Shown here: one piece after another, positions 7,630-16,535 of the stretch
Position numbering within the stretch: position 1 is the stretch's first letter
Layout: each line of letters opens with the position of its first letter
Origin: Pedobacter frigiditerrae
Lineage (GTDB): Bacteria; Bacteroidota; Bacteroidia; Sphingobacteriales; Sphingobacteriaceae
Assembly: GCF_004331645.1 (NCBI RefSeq)
Contig: NZ_SJSK01000005.1
Span: 1 to 64,000, forward strand
Direction: 5' to 3'
Length of the DNA stretch: 64,000 bases
The notes under the pieces: model-generated
What the model was told of the DNA's origin: nothing
Seen by the model: the letters and a program-made list of their open reading frames with translations, nothing else
Database searches by the model: none
Program-made: the position numbers and the translations under genes

Positions 7630-9729
7630 TTATTGCGGTACATTAATCGTAGTGTTAACCATTGTAACCGATGCAACTAAAGAAATTGCTCTGCCGTTAA
7701 GGACAGTTTGCACTGCATTACCTGCTGTAGAGAAAGTTATTCCAGCGGTAGAGATAATGTTACCTGTCATGATACCACCACCAGCAGCATTGATTGTTGC
7801 CGAACTACCCACATACCAATATACATTTTTAGCCAAGCCGCCATTGATCAGGGTTACGCTTCTAGCACCTGCTGGGCCCGCAACACCTACTGTTAAGCCT
7901 GCGGCAGTCTGGAAAATCCACTCTGCATTAGGATTGCCTTGTGCATCTAATGTTAGATTGCCATTTGTGATTTTAAATGTACCACTTGCCGATTTATAAA
8001 TACCTGGAGCTAAAGTTAAGCCACCAAGTTCTCCAGCACCTGGATCAGATCCTCCTGGTTTAGCAGCAGGCGAAATGCTATTATAGGCAACAGTTGCATC
8101 AGCAAGCCCTTGAGTGGCCATGGCAAATGAGATTGCGTTTCCTGGTGCAGGTGGCGCCGTGTAAATCCTACCTGTAACATTACCTTTATTTAATGGTGTT
8201 TCGGTATAGATATCAGCAGTAGTACCATCATGAAAACCAGTTATTAAAGTAGAGGCGGCAGTTGTGCCAATACTTCCGTTGTTAATTACCGTATTTAAGC
8301 CCATATTGGTGATACCAGCGTTACCGCCAAATGCACCAAATAAACTTACACTACCTAAAATATTAAGAGGAACAATAGCTGTAAAATTAGCCGTAATATT
8401 TTTATTTGCCGTCATTAAAACGGTTAATGGATTGGTAGAACCAGTTGCATCACCTGTCCATGATGAAAATACATAACCTGGGTTGGCAACAGCAGTAAGC
8501 ACAACGGTAGACCCATGATTATAAGTTGCTGTATTTGGAGTTTTAACAACTGTTCCGTTAACAGCAGTAACGTTTAAGGTATAGGTATTGAGAATGAAAT
8601 TTGCTATAAAACTTCTATTTGCAGCTAAGGCAAATGTATAGCTTGCACTGGTAGAAACAATCGTTCCATTGGCTTTATCGATCCAGTTAACAAAGGTATA
8701 ACCTATGTTTCTAGTAGCAGAAATTGTTACCGAAGTTCCGCTTGGATATGATCCTTCGCCATCGGTAGTACCTCCACTTAATGGATTTGATGCCAGTGTT
8801 ACTGCAAATTGAGAAGCAGGAACCGCCCTATAATTTGCTACCAATGATCTGCTAGCCGTTACCACAAGTTGGAAACTAGCACTTGTAGATACAATATTTC
8901 CATTTTCTGTCCAGTTCAAGAAGGTGTATCCAGTATTTGCCGCAGCAGTTACCGTAACAACCGAACCTGCTACATAAGATCCAGAACCACTGTTTATTCC
9001 ACCTGCTGCAGGGTTTGATGATAAATTAACAGCAAAGCTGCCTGGGGGAATGGGAGCAAAATTAGCAATCAATGTTTTATTTCCAGCAACTACAAACTGA
9101 TAACTTGAGCTTGTAGAAACAACTACACCGTTTTCTGTCCAATTGGCAAAGGTGAAACCCGTACTTGGTGTTGCTGAAACAGTTGTTGTAGATGACTGTG
9201 CAAATTGCCCAGCACCCGCCACTGTTCCACCAACTGTTGGGTTAGCCGATAATGTAATTAATGGGATGGTTGTAAACGACCAAGTAAAGTCTTTCACCAT
9301 GGCCGTATTAAATGTATCCTTTACAGCAGCTGTAATCGTGCCTGTATAAACCGCAAAAGGGTTAAGGGGTACATCTGGCTTAAAAGTATAGACCTTTAAA
9401 TCTGCAGTAGCAGCTATTTTTCCTGAAATTAACGTTCCGGCCTGTTTGATGGTAAAGGTAGAGGCATTAATGGAAGTAGCATCCATGTTGGTGTTAAAAG
9501 TAATGGTGATCAATTTATCCAATACCACATCTACAGCTTTATCCATGGGATCTGTGGAGGTAACTACTGGACAAAGACCAACGAGTTCGTCTTTAAAGTC
9601 ATCTTTTTTACAGCCTAGCATTGACATTGCAATCAATACAATAGCTAAGGAGAGATAACTGATGCTTTTAACATAGCGCAGGGATGGGCGCAACAGGGTA
9701 ATGCCCTCTGTTGGAGTAGATTTTTTCAT
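7630..9729 (-). CDS. Lipoprotein with Ig-like and repeat domains and a C-terminal ice-binding-type (DUF3494) domain
   Basis: A 699-aa surface lipoprotein. The signal ends in lipobox MLGC followed by KKDD. Next come an SbsA-type Ig-like domain (TSTDPMDKAVDV ... FTTIPL, ~55-155), then four InlB-type beta repeats of ~75 aa (GYTFVNWTENG... ANRSFIANF motif), and from ~residue 460 a DUF3494 ice-binding domain (SLFGAFGGNAGITNMG ... GELGGLTLAPGIYKS ... AEWIFQ ... VYWYVGSSATI). Ice-binding, cell-surface adhesion or both are known or proposed for this family; which applies here cannot be told. It lies upstream of the OmpA-type gene in the same direction. Confidence 0.85.
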   Translation of the reverse strand: MKKSTPTEGITLLRPSLRYVKSISYLSLAIVLIAMSMLGCKKDDFKDELVGLCPVVTSTDPMDKAVDVVLDKLITITFNTNMDATSINASTFTIKQAGTLISGKIAATADLKVYTFKPDVPLNPFAVYTGTITAAVKDTFNTAMVKDFTWSFTTIPLITLSANPTVGGTVAGAGQFAQSSTTTVSATPSTGFTFANWTENGVVVSTSSSYQFVVAGNKTLIANFAPIPPGSFAVNLSSNPAAGGINSGSGSYVAGSVVTVTAAANTGYTFLNWTENGNIVSTSASFQLVVTASRSLVANYRAVPASQFAVTLASNPLSGGTTDGEGSYPSGTSVTISATRNIGYTFVNWIDKANGTIVSTSASYTFALAANRSFIANFILNTYTLNVTAVNGTVVKTPNTATYNHGSTVVLTAVANPGYVFSSWTGDATGSTNPLTVLMTANKNITANFTAIVPLNILGSVSLFGAFGGNAGITNMGLNTVINNGSIGTTAASTLITGFHDGTTADIYTETPLNKGNVTGRIYTAPPAPGNAISFAMATQGLADATVAYNSISPAAKPGGSDPGAGELGGLTLAPGIYKSASGTFKITNGNLTLDAQGNPNAEWIFQTAAGLTVGVAGPAGARSVTLINGGLAKNVYWYVGSSATINAAGGGIMTGNIISTAGITFSTAGNAVQTVLNGRAISLVASVTMVNTTINVPQ

Positions 9730-10243
9730 GATAAATATTGTTTAATTGGGATAGATGAGGCCTAACAATAACAGTTTATTGTTGATATAATTAGAATTTT
9801 ATAATTAAGCCATAAGTTACCACCTAACTTGCAAAGCAAGTGCCACCAAATAAAACGTACCAAAACTAAAGGTTTGGGATTCCAGTTGATAACATTAATA
9901 TTACATTTAAGGAGTAGCGATGCCTTTTAATTAAAAAATCAAGTCGGAAAAGGCATTGAAATTAAAAAAAATCAGGAAATACCTTAATGCTCTGTTTAAA
10001 GGATTTATTGTAAGATTTTAACTAAAAAGCAAAATACCCATAGGTATCTCAGCCTAACTTGACTTATGGAAAAGCCTAATGATGCCCCTAAAACATACAC
10101 TCGTCAGTGGCTAACCAAGGCAAGCTATGAGCGTGGGAAGTAGACATCATAAAACACAAAATAGCTATCAACTCGCTCCCGAAGATCCCGATAGCTATCG
10201 GGACGGGACAGGTGCACTACGTTCATTGTCACGCCATTCTGCA
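9730..10243. other. Intergenic region, AT-rich, with one palindrome
   Basis: No gene is visible. The left part should hold the promoter of the leftward lipoprotein gene. At 10187-10202 lies the perfect palindrome CCCGATAGCTATCGGG that is also the core of the dispersed elements, here without their outer ends. Confidence 0.5.
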
Positions 10244-10513
10244 CTAACCATAAATACTAAGTAAGATAAGCCATGTAACAAAACCTACTGGCACCAGTAC
10301 AGCCGCACTTATAAAAAAGGATTTAACCAACTCTCGCCTACCCATTATTAATAAGACAATACCAACAACTACGTTCAGCATGACTTGTATAAAGATGCAT
10401 AAGCCCATACCAATGGCAATACTAAAGCCCATATTTGCCATGGAGGTGTTTAGGATAATGAGCAAGCCATAGATCACAAATACTAACAGATTTATACCTA
10501 AGATTTTTAACAT
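10244..10513 (-). CDS. Small multi-pass membrane protein
   Basis: An 89-aa very hydrophobic protein with about three membrane segments (INLLVFVIYGLLIIL, IAIGMGLCIFIQVMLNVVVGIVLLIMG, FISAAVLVPVGFVTWLIL). No recognised family; similar small membrane proteins are common in Bacteroidota. It has its own start (ATG at 10513) with AT-rich upstream sequence and no obvious operon partner. Function unknown. Confidence 0.6.
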   Translation of the reverse strand: MLKILGINLLVFVIYGLLIILNTSMANMGFSIAIGMGLCIFIQVMLNVVVGIVLLIMGRRELVKSFFISAAVLVPVGFVTWLILLSIYG

Positions 10514-10756
10514 CGCTTAAATTTTAATGAGTATGGAATTTTTGAAGCTATACCATGATAATAAGTTCAAAACCGTTGAAAAAGTTTTGATAATTCATCT
10601 ATTTTATAGTACAAGTCTTTAGAGCACCCCCTGCTTGTAACGCTTTATTTATTTTAACCCCAAGTCGCTTCTGTCTCAAACACCTCTTTTTTTGTCCCAA
10701 CAAGTCCTTACAGCTATTGGCGTAATCATTTATATTTGATTAACAAAACTACCATT

Positions 10757-11320
10757 ATGAGAAATGTAATTTATGGGATGAACATCAGTATTGATGGCAA
10801 TTGCGACCATACCAAAGCTAATCCTGATGAGGAGCTTTATGATTATTTTACCCATCAAATGGATGATGTTGACTTGATTGTTTATGGGCGTAAAACCTAT
10901 GAGTTGATGGTGCCTTACTGGCCAGATGTGGCAAAAGCACAATCGGGTACAAAAGCAGCCAATGAATTTGCAGAAAGACACAATGCCATCAACAAGATTG
11001 TTTTTTCCCGAACCTTAAAAAACGCTGATGGAAATACAAGGATCATTCGCAATAACCTCGAGGCTGAGATCATGAAACTGAAGCAAGAACCTGGTAAAAA
11101 GATTTCTATCGGGGGGGTAAGCCTACGTTCGCAGTTAATGGCATTAGGCTTAATAGATGAGTATTATTTTGTGGTACATCCCATTATTGCGGGTAATGGA
11201 AAACGCTTGTTGGAAGATATTACCCTCCAAGAAAACATCAACTTAAAACTGGTTAACGTGAAGGTTTTTAAATCGGGATGTGTGGGTTTGCATTATTTGA
11301 AAGAGGAGTTGGGATTATAG
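10757..11320 (+). CDS. Dihydrofolate reductase-family protein (RibD C-terminal type)
   Basis: A 187-aa protein of the DHFR/RibD-C reductase superfamily. The start MRNVIYGMNISIDG and the DLIVYGRKTYELM segment are the usual first strand and first NADPH-contact region of this family. KISIGGVSLRSQLMALGLIDEYYFVVHPIIAGNGKRL is its conserved C-terminal part. ATG at 10757 is preferred over an upstream in-frame TTG at 10736. Such YyaP/YwjB-type proteins are widespread and most have unknown substrates. A TATATTTG sequence at 10731 could be the -7 element. Monocistronic. Confidence 0.88.
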   Translation: MRNVIYGMNISIDGNCDHTKANPDEELYDYFTHQMDDVDLIVYGRKTYELMVPYWPDVAKAQSGTKAANEFAERHNAINKIVFSRTLKNADGNTRIIRNNLEAEIMKLKQEPGKKISIGGVSLRSQLMALGLIDEYYFVVHPIIAGNGKRLLEDITLQENINLKLVNVKVFKSGCVGLHYLKEELGL

Positions 11321-11369
11321 ATTGGTACATGATGAATCATATCGTGCGGACAAAAATTCGAAAATCTGT

Positions 11370-11477
11370 CGTCATTCCCGTGCAAACGGGAACCTTAAAT
11401 CGCTATACCTACCAATTCGACTTTCTACAGCATTAGGATTGCCTTCCGATAGCTATCGGAACGAGCTGGCAATGACG
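11370..11477 (+). repeat. Dispersed palindromic (MITE/REP-like) element, copy 3
   Basis: Starts CGTCATTCCC, ends ATGACG. It has stem TTCCCGT/ACGGGAA, the palindromic core TCCGATAGCTATCGGA (both arms changed together compared with other copies) and GAGCTGGCAATGACG at the right end. Confidence 0.65.
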
Positions 11478-11675
11478 ACCTAAATGCGGAGAAAAAAGAC
11501 CACAACCGAAACGACTTGATCCATCTGCTGTCAAAGCCTATTCGATTTATCTTCCGCTAACCCTGTCTGCCGGCAGGCAGGCAAGGCAAGCTGGAGCGTG
11601 GGGCAAATGCAATGATGAAAAAACAGATATCTCCTCGCTGCGCTTCGTTCGACATGACGGTTCTTCTCGAGTTCA

Positions 11676-12059
11676 CGTCATTCCCACGCAGGTGGGAATC
11701 GTAAAGCAAAGGGAAGGTGCGAAGATTTAACAAACAGCTGTGCAGTCGAGCTGAGCATGACGAACGTTGAGTGATAGAGTTCACGTCATTCCCACGCAGG
11801 TGGGAACCCCGAAGGGCTCAGCACAGCTAATCGTAATGCAAAGGGAAGGTGCGAAGATTTAACAAACAGCTGTGCAGTCGAGCTGAGCATGACGAACGTT
11901 GAGTGATAGAGTTCACGTCATTCCCACGCAGGTGGGAACCCCGAAGGGCTCAGCACAGCTAATCGTAATGCAAAGGGAAGGTGCGAAGATTTAACAAACA
12001 GCTGTGCAATCGCATTAGGATGCCCTCCCGATAGCTATCTGGACGAACTGAGCATGACG
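11676..12059 (+). repeat. Three tandem units of the dispersed palindromic element
   Basis: Three units begin with CGTCATTCCCACGCAGG at about 11676, 11784 and 11916. The first two steps are 108 and 132 bp. Units 2 and 3 carry an extra 24-bp module (ccccgaagggctcagcacagctaa) after GGTGGGAA that unit 1 lacks; sequence between units 2 and 3 is otherwise almost identical. Only the last unit keeps the BIME-like right half with CCCGATAGCTATC. Confidence 0.85.
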
Positions 12060-12132
12060 ACTCCCGTTTAAAACCAACGAAAACTTAACCTTTACCGAGA
12101 TTACAATTAACATCCACTTAATATCACTACCC

Positions 12133-12140
12133 TAATTTTG
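12133..12140 (+). promoter_or_regulatory. Candidate -7 element before the alkaline phosphatase gene
   Basis: TAATTTTG matches TAnnTTTG but is only 4 bp before the ATG at 12145, which would give an almost leaderless transcript. Weak call. Confidence 0.25.
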
Positions 12141-12144
12141 GAAC

Positions 12145-13551
12145 ATGATCAGAAGAGATTTTTTCAAAAAAGGTTCATTGGCCGTATTAGGCACTTCCCT
12201 ATTAAGCCCATTAAGTTCGGCCGCAGAAATACTTACGCCAACAGAAGAAAAAGCATGGGGTACTGCCACAAACATTATTTTCATGGTAAGCGACGGCATG
12301 AGTACAGGCACCTTGAACATGGCAAACTTACTTTTAGAAAGGAAAGAAGGTCGTGAGAGCAAATGGATTTCCTTATACAGGGAAAACAAAGTGGTAAGAG
12401 CTTTTATGGATACCGCTTCTGCAAATGCCATGGTAACCGATTCAGCTGCCTCAAGCTCTGCCTGGGGAGGTGGTGTAAGGGTTAATAATGGGAAACTCAA
12501 TGCCAATGCTGATGGTAGTTTTAACACCCCTATTTTACAGAAATTTAAAAACGCAGGTAAAAAAGTAGGTTGTGTTACCACGGTTCCAATTACTCACGCC
12601 ACACCTGCCGGCTTTTGTATCACCAACAATTCAAGGGGCGACCAAAGCGAAATAGCCTTACAATATTTACCCCTTCAGTTTGATGTGATGATGGGTGGTG
12701 GCAACCAATATTTTAACCCCACAAAAAGAAAGGATAAAGTTGATGTATACGCCAAATTTGAGGAGGCAGGTTATCAACTGGTACGCACAAAAGCAGAAAT
12801 GCTTAAACTAAGCAACAAAAAACCAATTCTTGGCGTGTTTGATGATGATGCTCTTCCTTTTAGTGTTGACCATGCAAATGATGTTGCACTTCAAGATCGC
12901 GTACCAACCTTGGCAGAGATGACAGTTAAGGCAATAGACCTGATGAAAGACAGCAAGAATGGCTTTGTTTTGCAAGTAGAAGGCGGAAAAGTAGATTGGG
13001 CAGCACACTCAAACGATGCACCAGGATTGCTTTACGATCAAATTGCATTCGACTTAGCTGTAGAAAAAGCAATTGCATTTGCAGAGACTGATAAAAATAC
13101 ATTGGTTATCGTTACAACAGACCATGGCAATGGTAATCCCGGACTTTTTGGAGACACCGATAGCAACAAAAAGTTCGACACGCTACAGCATTTCAAGCAT
13201 AGCAATGATTGGGTGCTCAATTCAATCAAACCAGGTTTCAGTACAACGAAGCTAATAGATGTGATAGCTGCAGCACAGGGTTATGTAATTACAGCTGATG
13301 AGGCTAAAAGTTTACTGGCACATTATGAAAAACTAGATGGTGGCGGCATTTATAATAACCGTAAACTCCCATTCGAATTATTGGGACAGCTACAGGAAAA
13401 CTATACCGCTATTGGTTGGGGTTCCATGGAACACTCGGCAGATTATGTAGAACTGGCGGCTTACGGGCCAGGCAGCACTTTAATGAAACCATTTGTTCGC
13501 AATACAGAACTGCACAACCTGATGTTAAATGCTACTGGGGTTAAAGTTTAA
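12145..13551 (+). CDS. Alkaline phosphatase (PhoA-type), Tat-exported
   Basis: A 468-aa phosphomonoesterase of the alkaline phosphatase superfamily. The N-terminus MIRRDFFKKGSLAVLGTSLL is a twin-arginine (Tat) signal, consistent with export of a folded metalloenzyme. Catalytic features are in place: metal Asp in FMVSDGMS (D50), nucleophile S100 in VTDSAASSSAW, the THATPA segment, EGGKVDWAAHSND (Glu, Asp, His ligands), TTDHGNG and EHSADYVELAAYGPG. All the expected zinc/magnesium ligands are therefore visible. It should release phosphate from organic esters in the periplasm. It follows the repeat block and stands alone. Confidence 0.93.
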   Translation: MIRRDFFKKGSLAVLGTSLLSPLSSAAEILTPTEEKAWGTATNIIFMVSDGMSTGTLNMANLLLERKEGRESKWISLYRENKVVRAFMDTASANAMVTDSAASSSAWGGGVRVNNGKLNANADGSFNTPILQKFKNAGKKVGCVTTVPITHATPAGFCITNNSRGDQSEIALQYLPLQFDVMMGGGNQYFNPTKRKDKVDVYAKFEEAGYQLVRTKAEMLKLSNKKPILGVFDDDALPFSVDHANDVALQDRVPTLAEMTVKAIDLMKDSKNGFVLQVEGGKVDWAAHSNDAPGLLYDQIAFDLAVEKAIAFAETDKNTLVIVTTDHGNGNPGLFGDTDSNKKFDTLQHFKHSNDWVLNSIKPGFSTTKLIDVIAAAQGYVITADEAKSLLAHYEKLDGGGIYNNRKLPFELLGQLQENYTAIGWGSMEHSADYVELAAYGPGSTLMKPFVRNTELHNLMLNATGVKV

Positions 13552-14094
13552 ATAGAGAAAATTCCTTTTTAAACCCAAAGGCCTAACAAGCACATATTAC
13601 GCTTTACGATTAGCTTTGCTGAGCCCTTCTGGGTTTCTCCGAAGTCGGATCCTATGTCCGTAAAATTTGCAAAAAGGAGGTCACCACAACCAACGCAAGA
13701 TTGGGATCGCACTGACACATCGTTTGTAGAAATTTGAGGCTTAGTTGTGTATAAAGCTACCTGATCAATTGCCCATATATTTTTAAACCCAAGATCAAAG
13801 GTTTATCTTTTTCATTTACTTAGTGTATAAAAGGAAGTATTTTTTGGTTGAGTCAAGATATCTTTTAAACCTTAGTTATAAGACAAGTTAAAATCGTGCA
13901 TCTTCTTGTTAATCTCTTTTATGGCTATATTATTTATTGATGCAAAAATAACATATGGGTATCATTAGGTAAAAACAAAGAACGAACAAGGCTGACTTAG
14001 TGTTTATTTCTTAACAGACATTAAAGTGTAAAATAAGTTTTACCAGTGTGTGGTATTGATCTTGCCAATGAGGGTTGTATTTAACCCCCATTCA
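13552..14094. other. Intergenic region with one repeat-module fragment
   Basis: No gene is visible. At 13598-13632 there is an inverted copy of the 24-bp module found in the tandem block (TTACGATTAGCTTTGCTGAG, then CCCTTCTGGGTTT). The rest is AT-rich sequence that should include the promoter of the next gene. Confidence 0.5.
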
Positions 14095-14496
14095 ATGAAA
14101 AAGGTATGCTTAATAGGTTGTCTCCTTATGCTAAGTATTTTAACAAAGGCGCAAACTCCTGGATGCTTGTATGGTAATGAGTTGTATACTACGTTGGCGC
14201 CTGGTGGCAAATATGGAAACAATTCTTCTTATGGCGCAAAGATCACGCCGTCTGCCGATCAATGTTTTTATACCACAAACCCCTCTCCAAATGCGTGTAC
14301 CATATGTGTGTATGGGGTAAATCCAGCTGGTAACTGTAGGTCTGGGCTGGCACCAGTTGCCTATAGCGGCCTGGAGGCAAGCTATGCTTTGGTGTCTTGT
14401 CCAATTGATGATTATATTCCTTTTTTAACCATCCTTATAAGTGGAATGGGTTTTTTCTACTTACGTAAACGGATGACAGGTTTTTGTCATGCCTAG
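14095..14496 (+). CDS. Small secreted cysteine-containing protein with C-terminal sorting-like tail
   Basis: A 133-aa protein starting MKKVCLIGCLLMLSILTKAQ, a clear signal peptide (an upstream in-frame ATG at 14050 would bury it). The mature part has several cysteines and NSSYGAKITP, CTICVYG and NCRSG segments. The C-terminus has a short motif (CPIDDYIPF), a hydrophobic stretch (LTILISGMGFFYL) and a basic RKR. This tripartite tail resembles exosortase-type sorting signals. Family not recognised. Being sorted is inference; a simple C-terminal anchor is the alternative. Confidence 0.6.
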   Translation: MKKVCLIGCLLMLSILTKAQTPGCLYGNELYTTLAPGGKYGNNSSYGAKITPSADQCFYTTNPSPNACTICVYGVNPAGNCRSGLAPVAYSGLEASYALVSCPIDDYIPFLTILISGMGFFYLRKRMTGFCHA

Positions 14497-14531
14497 TTTG
14501 ATGCGGGTAGAAATCTTATCTTTCAATCCCG

Positions 14532-15380
14532 CTAAAGGTTATTCTTTGCAATAACGCTCCAGTCGTCTGTACCATGCCCTTTTGCAATCCAATTGTCCAT
14601 CTCTGCAGCTACAGCAGGCAATACAGTTAGCTTAATTCCTTTTTCACTGGCAGCGTCCATCATCAATCCCGCATCCTTACGGGCCATGTCTAATTCCCAT
14701 GATGGCTTGCTGAACTCACCAGCCCTTAACTTATCCAATCTTGCAGGTGCACCTGCTCCCGGGTTCCATGAAGCAAACAGTTCTGCAATATTTGCAGCAT
14801 CAATGCTTAACGCCTTTGCCAGTGCAAGTGCGTCTGACAAGCCCGCAGTCATCGAGATTAAAAAAAGGTTACCAATCAGTTTTATGCCTGCGGCTTTGCC
14901 TTCTTCTGAGCCAAAGTTGATCAGCTTGCCGGTCATCTTAGCCAATTCTGCTTCTACGCTTTTGATTACTTGCTGATCACCAGACACCAGCATGTTACCG
15001 CTACTTTCTAGCGCATTAGGTGGCCCCATGAATACTGGTGCGTGTAGATAGGTAAATCCCATGGCCTTCCATTTGGCAGTTCTTTCCACTGCGCCATCGG
15101 CAGAGGTGGTGGTATGGTCAATGATCGTTACCCCGGGTTCAAACCCCGAACTTGCAGCGGCTAATACCTCATTTACTGCAGCATCGTCTTTTAACGTCAA
15201 GTGGATCAGCTTCGCTCCCCTTACTGCGTCAATTATGTTTTCGAACGCTTTTGCGCCATCAGTTTCAAGCGCCTTGGCCTTTGATGCCGTTCTGTTCCAT
15301 ACCTGAACCTGATCTCCCCTACGGAGCATCGCTTTTACAAAATTAGCGCCCAAAAGGCCTGTTCCTACAAATGCTTTCAT
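14532..15380 (-). CDS. NAD(P)-dependent oxidoreductase (6-phosphogluconate/3-hydroxyisobutyrate dehydrogenase-like)
   Basis: A 282-aa beta-hydroxyacid dehydrogenase-family protein. The N-terminal Rossmann fold has VGTGLLGANFVKAMLRRG (GxGxxG) with VWNRTASKAKAL as the following strand; Arg at that position suggests NADP. The IIDHTTTS segment matches the substrate-binding motif and GIKLIGNLFL contains the expected catalytic Lys. The C-terminal helical domain is complete. The first strand is short (MKAFVGTG rather than MKIAFIGTG), within normal variation. Substrate unknown; single gene. Confidence 0.85.
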   Translation of the reverse strand: MKAFVGTGLLGANFVKAMLRRGDQVQVWNRTASKAKALETDGAKAFENIIDAVRGAKLIHLTLKDDAAVNEVLAAASSGFEPGVTIIDHTTTSADGAVERTAKWKAMGFTYLHAPVFMGPPNALESSGNMLVSGDQQVIKSVEAELAKMTGKLINFGSEEGKAAGIKLIGNLFLISMTAGLSDALALAKALSIDAANIAELFASWNPGAGAPARLDKLRAGEFSKPSWELDMARKDAGLMMDAASEKGIKLTVLPAVAAEMDNWIAKGHGTDDWSVIAKNNL

Positions 15381-15466
15381 GAAATGATTTTATAATTTAA
15401 AGGTAAGGATCAGACAGCGTGTTTCGCAACAAAAGAAATAGGCCAAACAAGCTCTTCTCAGCTCAG

Positions 15467-15676
15467 CTAAAGGTTTGATTCTATTAACAGTTTAAAAGCC
15501 AACAGGCGATCTAGCAAAGGTTGGTTAATGCTTGTGATGGGGGTATCTCGCAGTGGAGAGAAATGACTTTCGAGAAAATAGTTTACGTCATTAATTTTTG
15601 TGGCTGGGTTTAAATATAAGGGTGCAGCTGGAAGTTCTACACTTTTAAACCATTGCTCTAGTTCTGGGATTGTCAT
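15467..15676 (-). CDS. Small conserved protein, DUF6965-like
   Basis: A 69-aa soluble protein (MTIPELEQWFKSVELPAAPLYLNPATKINDVNYFLESH...), resembling a small family common in Bacteroidota that I know as DUF6965: an N-terminal amphipathic helix, an LNPATKINDVNYFLESH segment, and a C-terminal helix with LLDRLLAFK. Function unknown. It is the last gene before a run of tiny leftward ORFs and may be transcribed with them. Confidence 0.65.
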   Translation of the reverse strand: MTIPELEQWFKSVELPAAPLYLNPATKINDVNYFLESHFSPLRDTPITSINQPLLDRLLAFKLLIESNL

Positions 15677-15760
15677 GGCACAAAATTAAGGATTTATTGA
15701 AGCACTAGGAACTAAATCTATTAACAAGAAGCAAAAAGGCTCTTTGTCAATCTGATATAT

Positions 15761-15823
15761 TTAAGCCGCCAAGTTGTACTGGTCGAACAATTCCGCATCA
15801 TCAGTTTCATGTTCCCTACCCAT
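15761..15823 (-). CDS. Tiny acidic ORF (20 aa), doubtful
   Basis: Reads MGREHETDDAELFDQYNLAA then TAA. Acidic and protein-like. It starts 16 bp after the stop of the small membrane ORF at 15840-15956. Could be the remaining C-terminus of a larger decayed gene. Confidence 0.2.
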   Translation of the reverse strand: MGREHETDDAELFDQYNLAA

Positions 15824-15839
15824 TGTTCTAATGGTATGC

Positions 15840-15956
15840 CTAACGTGGTAAAAACGAAATCGCTAAAGCTAATAACCCCATCAATACCATAGCAATAATT
15901 AATTCGCACCAAGGGGAAATTGCCTTGTTTTCTTTTGAAACTAGCAGAGAGAACAT
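15840..15956 (-). CDS. Small single-pass membrane ORF (38 aa)
   Basis: MFSLLVSKENKAISPWCELI followed by a continuous hydrophobic segment (IAMVLMGLLALAISFL) and PR. A predicted membrane microprotein; no family recognised. Part of a chain of short minus-strand ORFs. Confidence 0.3.
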   Translation of the reverse strand: MFSLLVSKENKAISPWCELIIAMVLMGLLALAISFLPR

Positions 15957-16069
15957 GGTTAATGTATTTTTTAATTTTAATAAAAGCAATTAATACCCCT
16001 ATGTTAACTACAGCAGGTAGCGGTGCAGTGGGCAAAAGTTAACCATGACCATGACTTTCATAAAAGTGC

Positions 16070-16207
16070 TTACAAAAAAGATGCTACCAAAAAAACAAGC
16101 CCAAATAGCATTGCATCTAAAACCAATTCGTTCAAGTTACTTAGTCCATTTTGATTGGGTACAAGTGGAGAAAAAATGTCTGATAAGGCGTCCTTTAGTT
16201 TATGCAT
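16070..16207 (-). CDS. Small membrane ORF (45 aa)
   Basis: MHKLKDALSDIFSPLVPNQ, a GLSNLNELVLDA helix, then a hydrophobic C-terminus (MLFGLVFLVASFL). Its start overlaps the stop of a 14-codon ORF (ATGCATAA), a layout that allows translational coupling. No family recognised. Confidence 0.3.
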   Translation of the reverse strand: MHKLKDALSDIFSPLVPNQNGLSNLNELVLDAMLFGLVFLVASFL

Positions 16208-16243
16208 TTGATTGTATTTGGTTTTTATGGGCAATAAAGGCCA

Positions 16244-16396
16244 TCAGCCTTCGCAAAGAAGAAATTTCCAGTAATAACAAGACAACACGATTATTGTAAT
16301 TCTGATAATTAGATGCGACCAACCATAAATATTCCTGTATTGCTTGGGCAATAGCAAGGCATAAATATTAGTGAGTGTATTCATCAACCGTTTCAT
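16244..16396 (-). CDS. Small membrane ORF (50 aa)
   Basis: MKRLMNTLTNIYALLLPKQY, then GWSH and a hydrophobic stretch (LIIRITIIVLSCYYWKFLL). The stop and next ATG overlap (TGATG at 16242-16246). Not recognised; could equally be frameshift debris. Confidence 0.3.
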   Translation of the reverse strand: MKRLMNTLTNIYALLLPKQYRNIYGWSHLIIRITIIVLSCYYWKFLLCEG

Positions 16397-16535
16397 ATTA
16401 ATCGTTGCTTATCTTTTAAACAATAGGGATGATTAAAATATGCCTATCCATATCCCGATCATTAATTGTGAAGAGGATAATACAACAGCAGTGCCGATTC
16501 TTTAAAAAAGTGTAAATGACTTAATTATTAACAAG

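Larger units (their letters stand above)
11321..12132. other. Repeat-rich intergenic region
   Basis: No gene is visible over about 800 bp. The stretch is largely made of dispersed palindromic elements: a full copy at 11370-11477, a palindromic CTGCCGGCAGGCAGG motif at 11567, and a three-unit tandem block at 11676-12059. Apparent reading frames here change with the repeats and are not believed. Confidence 0.7.

Noticed and set aside
7652-9658. Several rightward frames inside the lipoprotein gene
   Set aside because: Mirror frames of a long repetitive coding sequence with low-complexity Val/Thr/Ala.
11557-11784. Leftward open frame of 75 codons
   Set aside because: It runs through the dispersed palindromic repeats; composition follows the repeats and no protein family is suggested.
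15721-16035. Leftward frame of 104 codons
   Set aside because: It overlaps the better-looking 38-aa membrane ORF in another frame; no family recognised.
16045-16299. Rightward ORF of 84 codons
   Set aside because: It overlaps the minus-strand small ORFs and has a random-looking basic composition; the minus-strand reading is more protein-like.
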